64,000 bases of DNA from Mucilaginibacter sp. KACC 22773 (GCF_028736215.1 NZ_CP117883.1:1240001-1304000), one strand, 5' to 3'. Shown: positions 52,672 through 62,361, counted from the first letter of the stretch. Translations and numbers: made by a program. The notes: a model not told the origin generated them from the sequence alone.

Positions 52672-53082
52672 ATGAACCTGAATAAAGCCGATTTACAAAA
52701 AGAAATAAACTACAAAACGTCACGCAGCGGGGGTAAGGGGGGCCAAAACGTTAACAAAGTATCAAGCAAGGTTGAACTTTTGTTTGATGTTGCCAGTTCG
52801 GCATTATTTACTGAAGATGAGAAAGCGTTGCTTACGGGCAAATTGCAAAACCGATCAAATAAAGATGGCCTGGTGCAAGTAATTTGCGATGAAGAGCGCA
52901 GCCAATACCTTAATAAAGAAAAAGCGGTTGAAAGGCTGATTGCCCTTTTAGGTCGCGCCCTGCAGGTACAAAAAGTGCGTAAACCCACCAAAGTAAGCAA
53001 GGCCGCCAAAGCCGCCCGCCTTGACAACAAAAAGAGACAATCGGCAAAAAAGGAAAACAGGGGAAAAAATTATGAAGAATAG
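52672..53082 (+). CDS. arfB: Alternative ribosome-rescue factor ArfB (YaeJ-like)
   Basis: 136 residues. It hydrolyses peptidyl-tRNA on stalled ribosomes. The GGQ motif is at residues 23-25 (TSRSGGKGGQNVNK). The C terminus is a Lys-rich tail (SAKKENRGKNYEE) that enters the mRNA channel in relatives. The gene begins 22 bases after the tandem array. Confidence 0.95.
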   Translation: MNLNKADLQKEINYKTSRSGGKGGQNVNKVSSKVELLFDVASSALFTEDEKALLTGKLQNRSNKDGLVQVICDEERSQYLNKEKAVERLIALLGRALQVQKVRKPTKVSKAAKAARLDNKKRQSAKKENRGKNYEE

Positions 53083-53088
53083 TTTTTC

Positions 53089-53123
53089 GATGTACAGATA
53101 TGCAAATTTCAGGTGTGCAGATG
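53089..53123. repeat. GATGTACAGATATGC word
   Basis: GATGTACAGATATGCAAATT...GTGTGCAGATG is another member of the GATGTGCAGAT word family, just after the arfB stop. Confidence 0.6.
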
Positions 53124-53203
53124 TTTTTTGATTAGAAATTTTAAGAATACTGAAAATATGTGTTATTAGTACGCTTTCGTTATCCAAACGCTTTTTTTGC
53201 AGT

Positions 53204-54478
53204 TTAAATAATCCCCATCCTGTTGGAATCGAACTTAATGAGTACGAAAAGCAGGATGGTAAAGCTTAATAACGACGACCCCCCGTAACTTATAAATGGC
53301 AGCGGGATCCCTATAACCGGCACTATCCCTATTGTCATACCAATATTGATCACCACGTGGAAAAAGAGTACTGATGCCACGCCATAACCATAGATGCGCG
53401 AAAATGGAGATCGCTGTCGCTCGGCGATAAAGATAACCCGGAGAATGAGGAAAATATAGAGGCCTAATAACACAAGCGAGCCCGCAAAGCCCCATTCCTC
53501 GCCTATGGTGCAAAAAATAAAATCGGTACTTTGCTCGGGCACAAACGAGTATTTGGTTTGGGTACCATGTAAATAACCCTTGCCCCACATTTTACCCGAC
53601 CCTATGGCAATTTTTGATTGGTTTACATTATATCCTTTGCCCCTTAAATCGGTAGTGATGCCCAAAATGATATTGATACGGTCTGTTTGGTGGGGTTTTA
53701 AAACATTGGTGTAAATAAACTTTACGCTAAATACAAACGTGATGGAGATAGCAAGCCCTATTAGCATGGTACTGATGAGTTTGCGGTTACGCCTGAATAA
53801 AAAGATAACCAGGGCAGTAAATGCCACCAATGCAATGATGATATGCAAGGGATTAAACAGTAGGGCCACCACAAAAAGTGTGATCAGCAAACCGGTTACG
53901 ATGAGGAAGTACGGTGATAAACCTTCCCGGTAGAGTACAAAGATAAGCGAACAAAATACCAGTGTTGAGCCAGTATCCGGCTGCAGCATAATCAATATCA
54001 TCGGCAAGCCAATGATAGCCCCCGCCGCCATAAAAGATTTTGGATCGGTAACGCGGATATTCGGCCCGCTCAGGTACCGGGCCAATAATAGGCAGGTAGC
54101 AAACTTGGCAAACTCCGACGGCTGAAGCCTGAAACCACCGCCAAGGCTTATCCAGGCCTGGTTACCGCCAACATTGCGGCCAACAACCAGTACAACTATT
54201 AACAAAAGCACAGTTACGGCATAAAAAGCCGGAGACAGGGCGCTAAAAAAGCGGCTTTCTAACAGCAGGATGATCATACCAATTACTACAGCCACAATGA
54301 TGTATATAAATTGCTTGCCATAATTAGTGGCCCCATCTATTATGCTTGGATGCCTTTCATCAAAAACGGCGGCATGAATGTTGAACCAACCTATAGTGCA
54401 TAGGATAAGATATAGGAACACCGTTACCCAATCAACATTAAAAAAGAAGCTGCGCTGATTATTATTGTTGTTGTTCAT
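53204..54478 (-). CDS. rodA: Rod-shape protein RodA
   Basis: 424 residues, about 10 helices (SEDS family). SLGGGFRLQPSEFAKFATCLLLARYL and the C-terminal GIPLPFISYGGSSL are the SEDS glycosyltransferase signatures. RodA polymerises glycan with PBP2. It starts 1 base after the mrdA stop. Confidence 0.95.
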   Translation of the reverse strand: MNNNNNNQRSFFFNVDWVTVFLYLILCTIGWFNIHAAVFDERHPSIIDGATNYGKQFIYIIVAVVIGMIILLLESRFFSALSPAFYAVTVLLLIVVLVVGRNVGGNQAWISLGGGFRLQPSEFAKFATCLLLARYLSGPNIRVTDPKSFMAAGAIIGLPMILIMLQPDTGSTLVFCSLIFVLYREGLSPYFLIVTGLLITLFVVALLFNPLHIIIALVAFTALVIFLFRRNRKLISTMLIGLAISITFVFSVKFIYTNVLKPHQTDRINIILGITTDLRGKGYNVNQSKIAIGSGKMWGKGYLHGTQTKYSFVPEQSTDFIFCTIGEEWGFAGSLVLLGLYIFLILRVIFIAERQRSPFSRIYGYGVASVLFFHVVINIGMTIGIVPVIGIPLPFISYGGSSLLSFTILLFVLIKFDSNRMGII

Positions 54479-54479
54479 G

Positions 54480-56492
54480 CTATTTGCCAGCCCCCCTGCC
54501 TGCTAATAAACTGCCCCAGCTATTCGGTTTGTTATTGTTTGCCGTTTTTAAGCGCGCTGCCTTTTTTATGGAATCGGCTTTGAATTTTTTTATCGAGTCG
54601 GCCTTCACCGCGCGGATGCTATCGCGCATGCGTTCCTTTTTCAAATCCAGGGCGTAAAGCGTCAAATCGGGCATGCGGTTGGCATTGGCAAAATAATCAA
54701 CCGTAATACCTGATTCACGCGGTGTTATCTTACCTCTTAAATATTTTTCGACAATAAAGCTGGCAATAGGGGCAGCCCAGTGTGCTCCCTCGCCCGAGTT
54801 TTCTACAACAACGGCAATGGCTATTTTAGGGTTCTCGCGAGGTGCAAAAGCCACAAATACCGAGTTAGCCTCGCCTCGGGGATTTTGCGCTGTACCCGTT
54901 TTACCGCACATGATAATGCCAGGGATTTTTGACCGGCGGGCGGTTCCATCTTCAACCACGGCCTGCATCCCGTTAATAACGGGTTCAAAATACTGCGAAT
55001 CTATGCCCACATAGTTTCTTTTGGTATACTCGGCCTTAATTACGTTTTCGGTACCAATGGCTTTAATGAGGTGTGGTTTGTAAAAAAAACCATGGTTGGC
55101 AATGGTACACTCCAGGTTGGCCATTTGTAATGGGGTCGCCAATAGCTCGCCCTGGCCTATTGCTAAAGAAATGATGGTGCTGGCACGCCATCCACCTTTT
55201 TTATAAACATTGTCGTAATGTAAGGGTGTTGGTACGTTTCCGCGGCTTTCGGCAGGCATATCCAGGTCCAGCCGGGCACCTAAACCAAATTTCATCACGT
55301 TGGCCCTCCATTTTGTAAATTCGGCTTCAGTATATTTTGCTCCGCTGCGTTCCAATATCCGCTGAAACACCATCGAAAAATAACCATTACAGGATTCGGC
55401 TACGGCCCTGCCCATGTTAACGGTACCGTGAGCTTCGCCATTGTTACATGGCACCAGCCGGTTGCCAGCCCTGTAATGCCCGGTGCAATAGTATGTTTCT
55501 GAGGGGGAGATGATATTTTCCTGCAAAGCTATCAAAGCACTTAACGGCTTAAATGATGAGCCTGGCGGATACTGAGCCTGTATAGGCCTGATGAAAAATG
55601 GCTTATACGGATTGTTATACATTTTAGCAGCGTTGTTACCGCGCTCACGGCCAACCATCAGGTTAGGGTCGTAACTGGGGCTGCTTACATAAGCCAGGAT
55701 CTCGCCGCTTGATGGTTCAATGGCTACAATACTGCCCAGCTTATTTTGCATCAGCTGTTCGCCCAGCTTTTGTAATTCTATATCTAACGAGGACGTAAGC
55801 CGCTCGCCGGTACGGGCTACCGTATCAAAAGCGCCATTTGCGAAAGAGCCTTTTTGTATGCCGCGCGAATCAACCATCATGTTTTTAACACCGCGCTGCC
55901 CGCGTAAAACATTTTCGTAAGCTTTCTCCACACCGGTTATACCAATATAATCGCCCAGCCGGTAATAGCCATTTGAGCGCTTGATATCGCGGTCCTGTGC
56001 CTCACCAATATAACCTAAAAACTGCGCTGCAACCGAATCGGGATAGGTACGTACTGTGCGGGGCAAGGCATAAAAGCCAACAAAATCATTTATTTTTTCC
56101 TGTATCGAAGCAAAGCGCTCGGCCGATATTTGTTTTTCAAAAGGGGAGTCTTTATTTGGCGAATATTTGATGGCTTTTATCCAGCGCTTGTCAAAGCCGG
56201 CTTTATCAATACCCAACAGGTTACAAAATGCAACGGTATCAAAGGGCTTTACATCTTTGGGCGTTACCATGATATCGTAAATAGGCACGTTTTGTACTAG
56301 TATTTTACCATTTCTATCTAAAATGGGCCCGCGGGCCGGGTATTGGATAAAACTACGGATAACGTTTTTGGTAGCGTAAATAGCGTAGCGGTCGTCAACT
56401 ATCTGGATATAGTAAAGCCTGGCCAGCAGCGTAAAAATTATAGTAACAAAAATGCCGGTTATAACGTAGCGACGCTCGAAAAAATTATTCAT
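54480..56492 (-). CDS. mrdA: Penicillin-binding protein 2
   Basis: 670 residues. One N-terminal membrane anchor, a pedestal domain, then the transpeptidase: SxxK in PPGSSFKPL (about residue 310), SxN in VAESCNGYF and KTG in MCGKTGTAQNP. The C-terminal 60 residues are Lys-rich and low complexity (ADSIKKFKADSIKK). It overlaps mreD by 4 bases. Confidence 0.95.
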   Translation of the reverse strand: MNNFFERRYVITGIFVTIIFTLLARLYYIQIVDDRYAIYATKNVIRSFIQYPARGPILDRNGKILVQNVPIYDIMVTPKDVKPFDTVAFCNLLGIDKAGFDKRWIKAIKYSPNKDSPFEKQISAERFASIQEKINDFVGFYALPRTVRTYPDSVAAQFLGYIGEAQDRDIKRSNGYYRLGDYIGITGVEKAYENVLRGQRGVKNMMVDSRGIQKGSFANGAFDTVARTGERLTSSLDIELQKLGEQLMQNKLGSIVAIEPSSGEILAYVSSPSYDPNLMVGRERGNNAAKMYNNPYKPFFIRPIQAQYPPGSSFKPLSALIALQENIISPSETYYCTGHYRAGNRLVPCNNGEAHGTVNMGRAVAESCNGYFSMVFQRILERSGAKYTEAEFTKWRANVMKFGLGARLDLDMPAESRGNVPTPLHYDNVYKKGGWRASTIISLAIGQGELLATPLQMANLECTIANHGFFYKPHLIKAIGTENVIKAEYTKRNYVGIDSQYFEPVINGMQAVVEDGTARRSKIPGIIMCGKTGTAQNPRGEANSVFVAFAPRENPKIAIAVVVENSGEGAHWAAPIASFIVEKYLRGKITPRESGITVDYFANANRMPDLTLYALDLKKERMRDSIRAVKADSIKKFKADSIKKAARLKTANNNKPNSWGSLLAGRGAGK

Positions 56493-57007
56493 TTACGTTC
56501 TTTCCTTTTGAAAAATAGCAGGCTCGAAACAAGTATCAAAAATACCGTAAATATTGAACTTAAAACAACACGGCTTAGTGTGTATTGTATTTCAGAAAAC
56601 CGGAATACTTCCAGGGTTAGCAGGAAAAAATGATGGGCAAACGTAAGTATCACCGCATAAGTGAAAAACCACCTGAAGCCCATAATGCTCAGGGTTGGTT
56701 CAGGCTCGTTGTCAAACCCTTCTTTTTGCACGGTTATATTGATGAAAAGGATGCGCACCAGGGCAAGCACCACACAAGCGGCGGCGTGCAGACCGGGAGT
56801 ATCGTAAAATGCATCTACTGTAAGGCCTAACAGGAATGATAATACAAACAGCAACACATTCGGTGTCTCGAACGGAAGCAGCAATATAAACAGGATATAA
56901 AAGTAAGGAGTAGACAGGTTGTAAAAAGTGATGTTTTTGAGCAGGAATGCCTGCATAAACACCAATAACAAAAAGCGGATTACATTGATGATGATAGTGC
57001 GGCCCAT
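56489..57007 (-). CDS. mreD: Rod-shape protein MreD
   Basis: 172 residues with five hydrophobic helices. Position between mreC and mrdA and PFETPNVLLFVLSFLLGLTVD identify it. It overlaps mreC by 1 base. Confidence 0.88.
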   Translation of the reverse strand: MGRTIIINVIRFLLLVFMQAFLLKNITFYNLSTPYFYILFILLLPFETPNVLLFVLSFLLGLTVDAFYDTPGLHAAACVVLALVRILFINITVQKEGFDNEPEPTLSIMGFRWFFTYAVILTFAHHFFLLTLEVFRFSEIQYTLSRVVLSSIFTVFLILVSSLLFFKRKERK

Positions 57008-57831
57008 TATTTGACTTCTGCGGCCTCCAATCCGGCTTGTTCCTGTGCGTATTTGTTAACTACTACGTATATGTATTGCAGTTTGCTAAAATCAACCGAA
57101 AGGCCAACCTCTACATTAAGCAGCAAGCCACCTTCTTTGGCATGGAGGTTGGTTACCTTGCCAAAAGGGATCCCGGTTGGGAAAAGCGAATAACCTGATG
57201 TTACTACCATTTCGCCCAGGGTGGGTTTGGCATCATTTTGCAGGCTTAGTAAACCCTTACGCGGATTAAGATCGTTTCCCCATATAAATGAGCCAACAGA
57301 TTTATCTTTTACCAGCATAGCGCTAAACTGGCTTTTTGAATGCAGCAATGATTTTACAATAGCGTAATGGTCTGTTACGTCGGCTATCATACCCACTACA
57401 CCGGCACCACAAATTACACCCATATCTTTGGCTATGCCATCCCTGCTGCCCTTGTTTATGGTGATGTAATTATTGGATTGATTGGTTGAATTATTGATAA
57501 CACGGGCTACCAGGTAAGTATATTGCTGCTTGTAAACAGTATCAACAACTTTATGCTTTTCGGTAGTATCAACATAAAATGATGTTTTAAGCATTCCCCG
57601 TAATCTTGCATTTTCACGTGCAAGACTGTCGTTTACGTCCTTTAAAGATAAATATCCCTTAAACTCGCTTACCTGCCCGTATAAACTGCCGGTAACCTGG
57701 TTTTGCGAACTGATAAAAGTAGCCTTTTGAAAAGAGTTGTATTTGATGTAGATAAGCAGCGCGCTCACCTCAAAAATCAGGAATAAAAAAAACGCGTTAT
57801 ACTTAGTGATAAATATCAAGAGGTTACGCAT
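57007..57831 (-). CDS. mreC: Rod-shape protein MreC
   Basis: 274 residues. One N-terminal anchor (about 9-28), a coiled coil (55-80) and beta-barrel lobes (GVVGMIADVTDHYAIVKSLLHSKS ... VVTSGYSLFPTGIPFGKV). It links cytoplasmic MreB to the cell-wall enzymes. Confidence 0.93.
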   Translation of the reverse strand: MRNLLIFITKYNAFFLFLIFEVSALLIYIKYNSFQKATFISSQNQVTGSLYGQVSEFKGYLSLKDVNDSLARENARLRGMLKTSFYVDTTEKHKVVDTVYKQQYTYLVARVINNSTNQSNNYITINKGSRDGIAKDMGVICGAGVVGMIADVTDHYAIVKSLLHSKSQFSAMLVKDKSVGSFIWGNDLNPRKGLLSLQNDAKPTLGEMVVTSGYSLFPTGIPFGKVTNLHAKEGGLLLNVEVGLSVDFSKLQYIYVVVNKYAQEQAGLEAAEVK

Positions 57832-57840
57832 CGCTTTATA

Positions 57841-57935
57841 ATTAGTGAATTAGTGAATAACTGAATTATTGAATTGAAAAAGCAATTAAAAATCACTAAT
57901 TCACTAACTCAATAATTCAGTCATTGATCAACTAT
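57841..57935. repeat. AATTCACTAAC word-stutter inverted repeat between mreC and mreB
   Basis: Left words ATTAGTGAATTAGTGAATAA (from 57841) face TCACTAATTCACTAAC (from 57893). 57898-57919 is identical to 19174-19195. It splits mreB from mreCD-mrdA-rodA within one operon direction, so it may lower readthrough. Confidence 0.8.
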
Positions 57936-58954
57936 TGCATTAAAAATTTAAAATTACCTATGTTTTTAAGGGCGGTTCCTGTGCCACGTACTACGGCCCG
58001 TAGGGGGTCTTCGGCTACGTGAACGGGCAGTTTGGTTTTGGCTGCTACACGTTTATCAAGGCCGCGCAATAGGGCACCACCACCAGTTAGGTAAATACCA
58101 GTCTGGTAAATATCTGCCGAAAGCTCGGGCGGGGTAATTTCCAGCGCTTTTAATATCGCTTCTTCTATTTTGGAGATAGATTTATCAAGGCAATGTGCAA
58201 TTTCGGTATACGATACCATGATCTGTTTTGGCACGCCGGTCATCAAATCGCGGCCTTGTACTGCAAAATCAGCCGGTGGATCTGCCAGTTCGGGCAGTGC
58301 TGCGCCAACTTCAATTTTAATTTTCTCGGCAGTACGGTCGCCAATCATGATGTTGTGCTGGCGGCGGATGTATTGTACAATATCCGAGTCGAAGTTATCA
58401 CCCGCTACGCGGATAGACTGATCGCACACGATACCCGATAACGCGATAACCGCAATCTCGGTAGTACCACCACCAATATCGATGATCATATTACCCATAG
58501 GCTCTTCCACATCAATGCCTATACCTACCGCGGCAGCCATTGGCTCATGTATCAGGTAAACCTCTTTGGCGCCTGCAATCTCGGCCGAGTCGCGCACCGC
58601 GCGTTTCTCAACCTCGGTAATACCCGATGGGATACAGATAACCATACGCAACGATGGGAAGAACCATCCTTTACCCTGGTTTATCATTTTGATCATACCG
58701 CGTATCATGTGTTCGGCAGCGTTAAAGTCGGCAATTACACCATCTTTAAGCGGGCGAACAGTACGGATATTATCATGTGTTTTACCCTCCATTTGCATGG
58801 CCTGGCGCCCAATGGCAATAACCTTGTTGGTAGTCCTGTCGAACGCCACGATGGACGGTTCGTCAACAACAACTTTATCATTATGTATAATGAGGGTATT
58901 GGCAGTACCCAAATCTATAGCAATTTCCTGTGTAAAAAAGTTAAATAAACCCAT
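57932..58954 (-). CDS. mreB: Rod-shape-determining protein MreB
   Basis: 340 residues of the actin-like fold. Phosphate motifs EIAIDLGTANTLI (near residue 12) and IDIGGGTTEIAV (near 160), and the adenosine motif YLTGGGALLRGL near 290. It forms the filaments that guide elongation. Confidence 0.97.
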   Translation of the reverse strand: MGLFNFFTQEIAIDLGTANTLIIHNDKVVVDEPSIVAFDRTTNKVIAIGRQAMQMEGKTHDNIRTVRPLKDGVIADFNAAEHMIRGMIKMINQGKGWFFPSLRMVICIPSGITEVEKRAVRDSAEIAGAKEVYLIHEPMAAAVGIGIDVEEPMGNMIIDIGGGTTEIAVIALSGIVCDQSIRVAGDNFDSDIVQYIRRQHNIMIGDRTAEKIKIEVGAALPELADPPADFAVQGRDLMTGVPKQIMVSYTEIAHCLDKSISKIEEAILKALEITPPELSADIYQTGIYLTGGGALLRGLDKRVAAKTKLPVHVAEDPLRAVVRGTGTALKNIGNFKFLMQ

Positions 58955-59058
58955 CTAATGTTTCCCTTGAAATAATCTGCAAAGTTTATAAAAATACGCT
59001 TAATAAAATTACATACTTGCAATTAAAAGCGTTAAAAATTAATATTTATTGTTTGCGT

Positions 59059-59160
59059 GGGTTGATTAAGTTGGATTGGGTTGATTAGGTTGATTGAGTT
59101 GTTATACTCGCTCTTGTTTTTTTTAAACCACTCACTTAATCCAACTCAATCAACCTAATC
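59059..59160. repeat. GATTAGGTTGATTGAGTTG inverted repeat between purH and mreB
   Basis: 59083-59101 and 59142-59160 are perfect 19-base inverted partners. The same 19 bases are at 52316-52334. GGTTGATTA is the complement of the 9-bp unit of the 52404 array. Confidence 0.88.
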
Positions 59161-59170
59161 AACTCAAACT

Positions 59171-60700
59171 TTAATGCTTAAAATGACGCACTCCTGTTGT
59201 TACCATCGAGATGTTTTTTTCATCGCACATGGCTACAGATAGTTTATCGTTTATTGATCCGCCTGGTTGTAATACAGCAGTAACACCAGCTTCGGCAGCC
59301 AGTTCCACACAATCAGGGAACGGGAAAAACGCATCAGACGCCATCACTGCACCATTCAGATCGAAGCCGAAGCTGTTGGCTTTAATAACAGCCTGCTTCA
59401 ATGAATCAACCCTTGAGGTTTGCCCAACGCCACTTGACATCAGCTGGCCGTTTTTGGCAAATATGATGGTGTTTGATTTGGTGTGTTTTACCACTTTATT
59501 GGCAAAAAACAAATCTTTCAGCTCCTGCTCAGTTGGTTTGCGGTTGGTAACCGGGGTCATTTGTGCCGGGCCTTCAATAACTGCGTCTTTATCCTGCTCA
59601 ATAACACCGTTCAGCAAGGTTTTAAACTGCTTAACAGGTAATTCAACCGGTTGGCGAACTAAGATAATACGGTTCTTTTTAGCCTGCAATATTTTAACTG
59701 CTTCGTCTGTATAGGCAGGCGCAATCAGCACTTCGTAAAATATCTTGTCAATTTCGGTAGCGGTAGCGGCGTCTATCTCATCGTTAGCGATAATTACACC
59801 ACCAAAAGCCGAAACCGGGTCGCAAGCCAATGCATCTATCCAGGCTTCTTTAATGAACGAGCGGGAAGCAATACCGCAGGCATTGGTATGTTTTAATATG
59901 GCGATGGTTGGCTCGCCGGTAAACTCGTCAATTAGCGCAACAGCGGCGTCAACATCTACCAGGTTGTTGTATGAAAGCTCTTTACCGTTCAGTTTGTTAA
60001 ACATGGCATCCAGGTTACCATAAAAAGTGCCTTTCTGGTGCGGGTTTTCGCCGTAACGCAAGGTTTGGCTGGTAAGGATGCTTTGCTTAAATACAGGCAG
60101 CGGCTCTTCCTGGTTAAAATACTGGAAAATGTGCGTATCGTAGTTTGAAGTAATGTTGAATGCCTTTTGCGCAAATGATTTACGCTGATCGATAGTGGTA
60201 ACGCCGTCCTGTGTTTTCAGGATGTCTTCCAGTATGCCGTAGTCGTCTTTTGAAGCAACGATGGTTACATCTTTAAAGTTTTTTGCACCGGCACGGATCA
60301 GGGAAATACCACCGATGTCAATTTTTTCGATCACATCTTCGGCACCTGCGCCAGATTGTACAGTTTCTTCAAACGGGTAAAGATCTACAATAACCAAATC
60401 CAATTCAGGAATTTCGTATTCGGCCAGCTGTTTCTCGTCGCTATCAAAGCTACGGCGGGCCAAAATGCCGCCAAACACCTTAGGGTGCAGGGTTTTAACA
60501 CGGCCGCCTAATATAGACGGGTACGAGGTAAGGTCTTCAACAGGTATTACATTTACCCCTAAATTGCGGATAAAAGTTTCGGTACCACCGGTAGAATATA
60601 TATTAACACCAAGGCGGTTTAACTCGAGAATTATTGGCTCTAAATTGTCTTTGTAGTAAACAGAAATTAAAGCATTTTTTATTTGAACAGACTGGCTCAT
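59171..60700 (-). CDS. purH: Bifunctional AICAR transformylase/IMP cyclohydrolase
   Basis: 509 residues. N-terminal cyclohydrolase domain (IYSTGGTETFIRNLG, GGRVKTLHPKVFGGILARR). C-terminal transformylase with RYGENPHQKGTFY, KHTNACGIA and DAFFPFPDCVE. It carries out the last two steps of IMP synthesis. A minus-strand TACCTTTG box lies 21 bases upstream. Confidence 0.96.
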   Translation of the reverse strand: MSQSVQIKNALISVYYKDNLEPIILELNRLGVNIYSTGGTETFIRNLGVNVIPVEDLTSYPSILGGRVKTLHPKVFGGILARRSFDSDEKQLAEYEIPELDLVIVDLYPFEETVQSGAGAEDVIEKIDIGGISLIRAGAKNFKDVTIVASKDDYGILEDILKTQDGVTTIDQRKSFAQKAFNITSNYDTHIFQYFNQEEPLPVFKQSILTSQTLRYGENPHQKGTFYGNLDAMFNKLNGKELSYNNLVDVDAAVALIDEFTGEPTIAILKHTNACGIASRSFIKEAWIDALACDPVSAFGGVIIANDEIDAATATEIDKIFYEVLIAPAYTDEAVKILQAKKNRIILVRQPVELPVKQFKTLLNGVIEQDKDAVIEGPAQMTPVTNRKPTEQELKDLFFANKVVKHTKSNTIIFAKNGQLMSSGVGQTSRVDSLKQAVIKANSFGFDLNGAVMASDAFFPFPDCVELAAEAGVTAVLQPGGSINDKLSVAMCDEKNISMVTTGVRHFKH

Positions 60701-60721
60701 TTACAGCGATTTTTTAAGCCG

Positions 60722-60729
60722 CAAAGGTA
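60722..60729 (-). promoter_or_regulatory. Bacteroidota -7 box for purH
   Basis: The minus strand reads TACCTTTG, an exact TAnnTTTG match 21 bases before the ATG at 60700. Confidence 0.65.
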
Positions 60730-60737
60730 GTGAAATA

Positions 60738-60907
60738 GTATCAAGTAGTAAGTATCAAGTAGCAAGACAAATTAAAAAAAGATGTAGGGCACAACTATGC
60801 TCATTTTTAGTGGCTTAAATTGAATGGCAAGCTGCCCTAACACCATTGTTATCCATCAGTTACCTGCCGCTAACCAGTCTTGATACTAACTACTTGATAC
60901 TTGATAC
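60738..60907. repeat. GTATCAAGTAGT word-stutter inverted repeat
   Basis: GTATCAAGTAGTAAGTATC... (60738-60767) faces GTCTTGATACTAACTACTTG... (60877-60907). It lies between the divergent purH and fabG genes. Confidence 0.85.
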
Positions 60908-60944
60908 TAAAACAACTAACTTCACCGCCCGAAATAGTACATAA

Positions 60945-61688
60945 ATGAAATTATTAGAAGGAAAAACCGCACTTATCACCGGTGCATCAAAAGGAATAGG
61001 CCGTAAAATAGCCGAAAAATTTGCCGAGCACGGCGCTAATGTAGCTTTTACTTACCTGTCGTCTGTTGAAAAAGGGCAGGCTTTAGAGCAGGAATTGCAA
61101 AGCTTTGGCACACAGGTTAAAGGCTATCGCTCCGATGCCTCAAAATACGACGAAGCCGAAAAATTGATAGCTGATATCATTGCCGATTTTGGCACCCTTC
61201 ATATCGTGGTTAACAACGCAGGCATCACCAAAGACGGTTTACTGATGCGCATGACCGAAGAAGCCTGGGACGAAGTAATGAACGTTAACCTGAAATCTAT
61301 CTTCAACGTAACCAAAGCTGCTTCAAAAATCATGATGAAAAACCGTAACGGGGTATTCATCAACATGAGTTCGGTTGTAGGTGTGCAGGGTAATGCCGGG
61401 CAGGGTAACTATGCCGCTTCAAAAGCAGGTATCATTGGTTTCTCCAAATCAATGGCTAAAGAATTGGGTTCACGTAATATCCGTACCAATGTTGTTGCAC
61501 CGGGATTCATCAGAACCGAGATGACCGAAGTTTTAGATCCTAAAGTTGTTGAAGGCTGGGCTGCAGCCATCCCGCTTAAACGTGCCGGCGAAACAGAAGA
61601 TGTGGCCAATGCCTGCGTTTTCCTGGCATCAGATATGGCAACCTATATTACCGGGCAGGTTATTCCGGTTGATGGGGGGATGCTATAA
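60945..61688 (+). CDS. fabG: 3-oxoacyl-ACP reductase
   Basis: 247 residues. TGASKGIGRKIA cofactor loop, NNAG near 88, active-site Ser in NMSSVVG, and YAASKAG. The C terminus TYITGQVIPVDGGML is the FabG type. It reduces beta-keto groups in fatty-acid synthesis. Other SDR roles cannot be excluded without acp/fabF neighbours. Confidence 0.93.
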   Translation: MKLLEGKTALITGASKGIGRKIAEKFAEHGANVAFTYLSSVEKGQALEQELQSFGTQVKGYRSDASKYDEAEKLIADIIADFGTLHIVVNNAGITKDGLLMRMTEEAWDEVMNVNLKSIFNVTKAASKIMMKNRNGVFINMSSVVGVQGNAGQGNYAASKAGIIGFSKSMAKELGSRNIRTNVVAPGFIRTEMTEVLDPKVVEGWAAAIPLKRAGETEDVANACVFLASDMATYITGQVIPVDGGML

Positions 61689-61750
61689 TTGTAAGTCAAA
61701 ATTCAAAAGTTAAAAGTCAAAAAGCTTTTGCGTCGGAATTAAACGACGGG

Positions 61751-61780
61751 AGACTTACGAAGTGTTTACTTCGTAAGTCT
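61751..61780. repeat. Perfect 13-bp hairpin
   Basis: AGACTTACGAAGT (61751-61763), loop GTTT, ACTTCGTAAGTCT (61768-61780). GGAATT...GAC words flank it on both sides, and an AAAAGTCAAAAA stutter lies upstream. There is no T-run, so it is not a standard terminator. Confidence 0.8.
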
Positions 61781-61926
61781 GGAATTCGACGATAGCAAAG
61801 GGACTAATGACAACTCATATTTAATAAGGCAGGCATTTAGCTTGCCTTATTTGTTTTATGCCACCCTCATGCAATTTGGTGATAAAAAGTAGTTAACTTT
61901 AAATATCGCCAACCATGCTTTAAACC

Positions 61927-62361
61927 GTGAAGATATTCCTGCTTACTTTAGTCACATGTTTTGCCTTTGCAAGCAGCCATGCCCAAAGTAAAAAGGTGGT
62001 GGCGCATAAGAAGGTAGTTCTTCCAATACCACAACGACACATTTACGAGTCTGTAGAGGAAATGCCAAGGCCAAAGGGTGGAGTAGAAAACCTTGTCGGT
62101 ACTATTGCCAGGAAGCTGCATTATCCCGATAGCTGTGAATTACCCGGCGGAAGGATAATTATTGCCTTTGTTGTCGAGGCAGACGGAACAATTGATAATG
62201 AAACCGTTGTAAGAGATCCCTGCGGTAACGAACATTTACTTTCGAACAGACTGTTTGATATAGTCAAAAAAACAAAGTGGACACCTGGCAAGATGAACGG
62301 CAAACCGGTAGCTACCCGGTATTCTCTTCCGCTTACAATCTGCCTGGGAAGTGATGATTAA
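61927..62361 (+). CDS. TonB-type C-terminal domain protein
   Basis: 144 residues, starting at GTG. Signal peptide (FLLTLVTCFAFASSHAQ) and then a TonB-CTD pattern: PKGGVENLVGTIARKLHYPDS, IIIAFVVEADGTIDN, WTPGKMNGKPV. There is a cleavable signal rather than an inner-membrane anchor, so it is not a standard energy transducer. Confidence 0.85.
   Translation: MKIFLLTLVTCFAFASSHAQSKKVVAHKKVVLPIPQRHIYESVEEMPRPKGGVENLVGTIARKLHYPDSCELPGGRIIIAFVVEADGTIDNETVVRDPCGNEHLLSNRLFDIVKKTKWTPGKMNGKPVATRYSLPLTICLGSDD

Noticed and set aside
52383..52685. Open frames of LIN repeats (+) and IRL repeats (-) across the 9-bp array
   Set aside because: A stop-free 9-bp unit keeps these frames open automatically. No start context or composition of a real protein, and the + frame runs into arfB out of frame.
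58547..58958. Plus-strand open frames over mreB
   Set aside because: They lie fully inside mreB on the opposite strand and show no protein-like composition or start signal.
61751..61780. Intrinsic terminator of fabG
   Set aside because: The stem is perfect but no T-run follows on either strand; kept only as a hairpin repeat.
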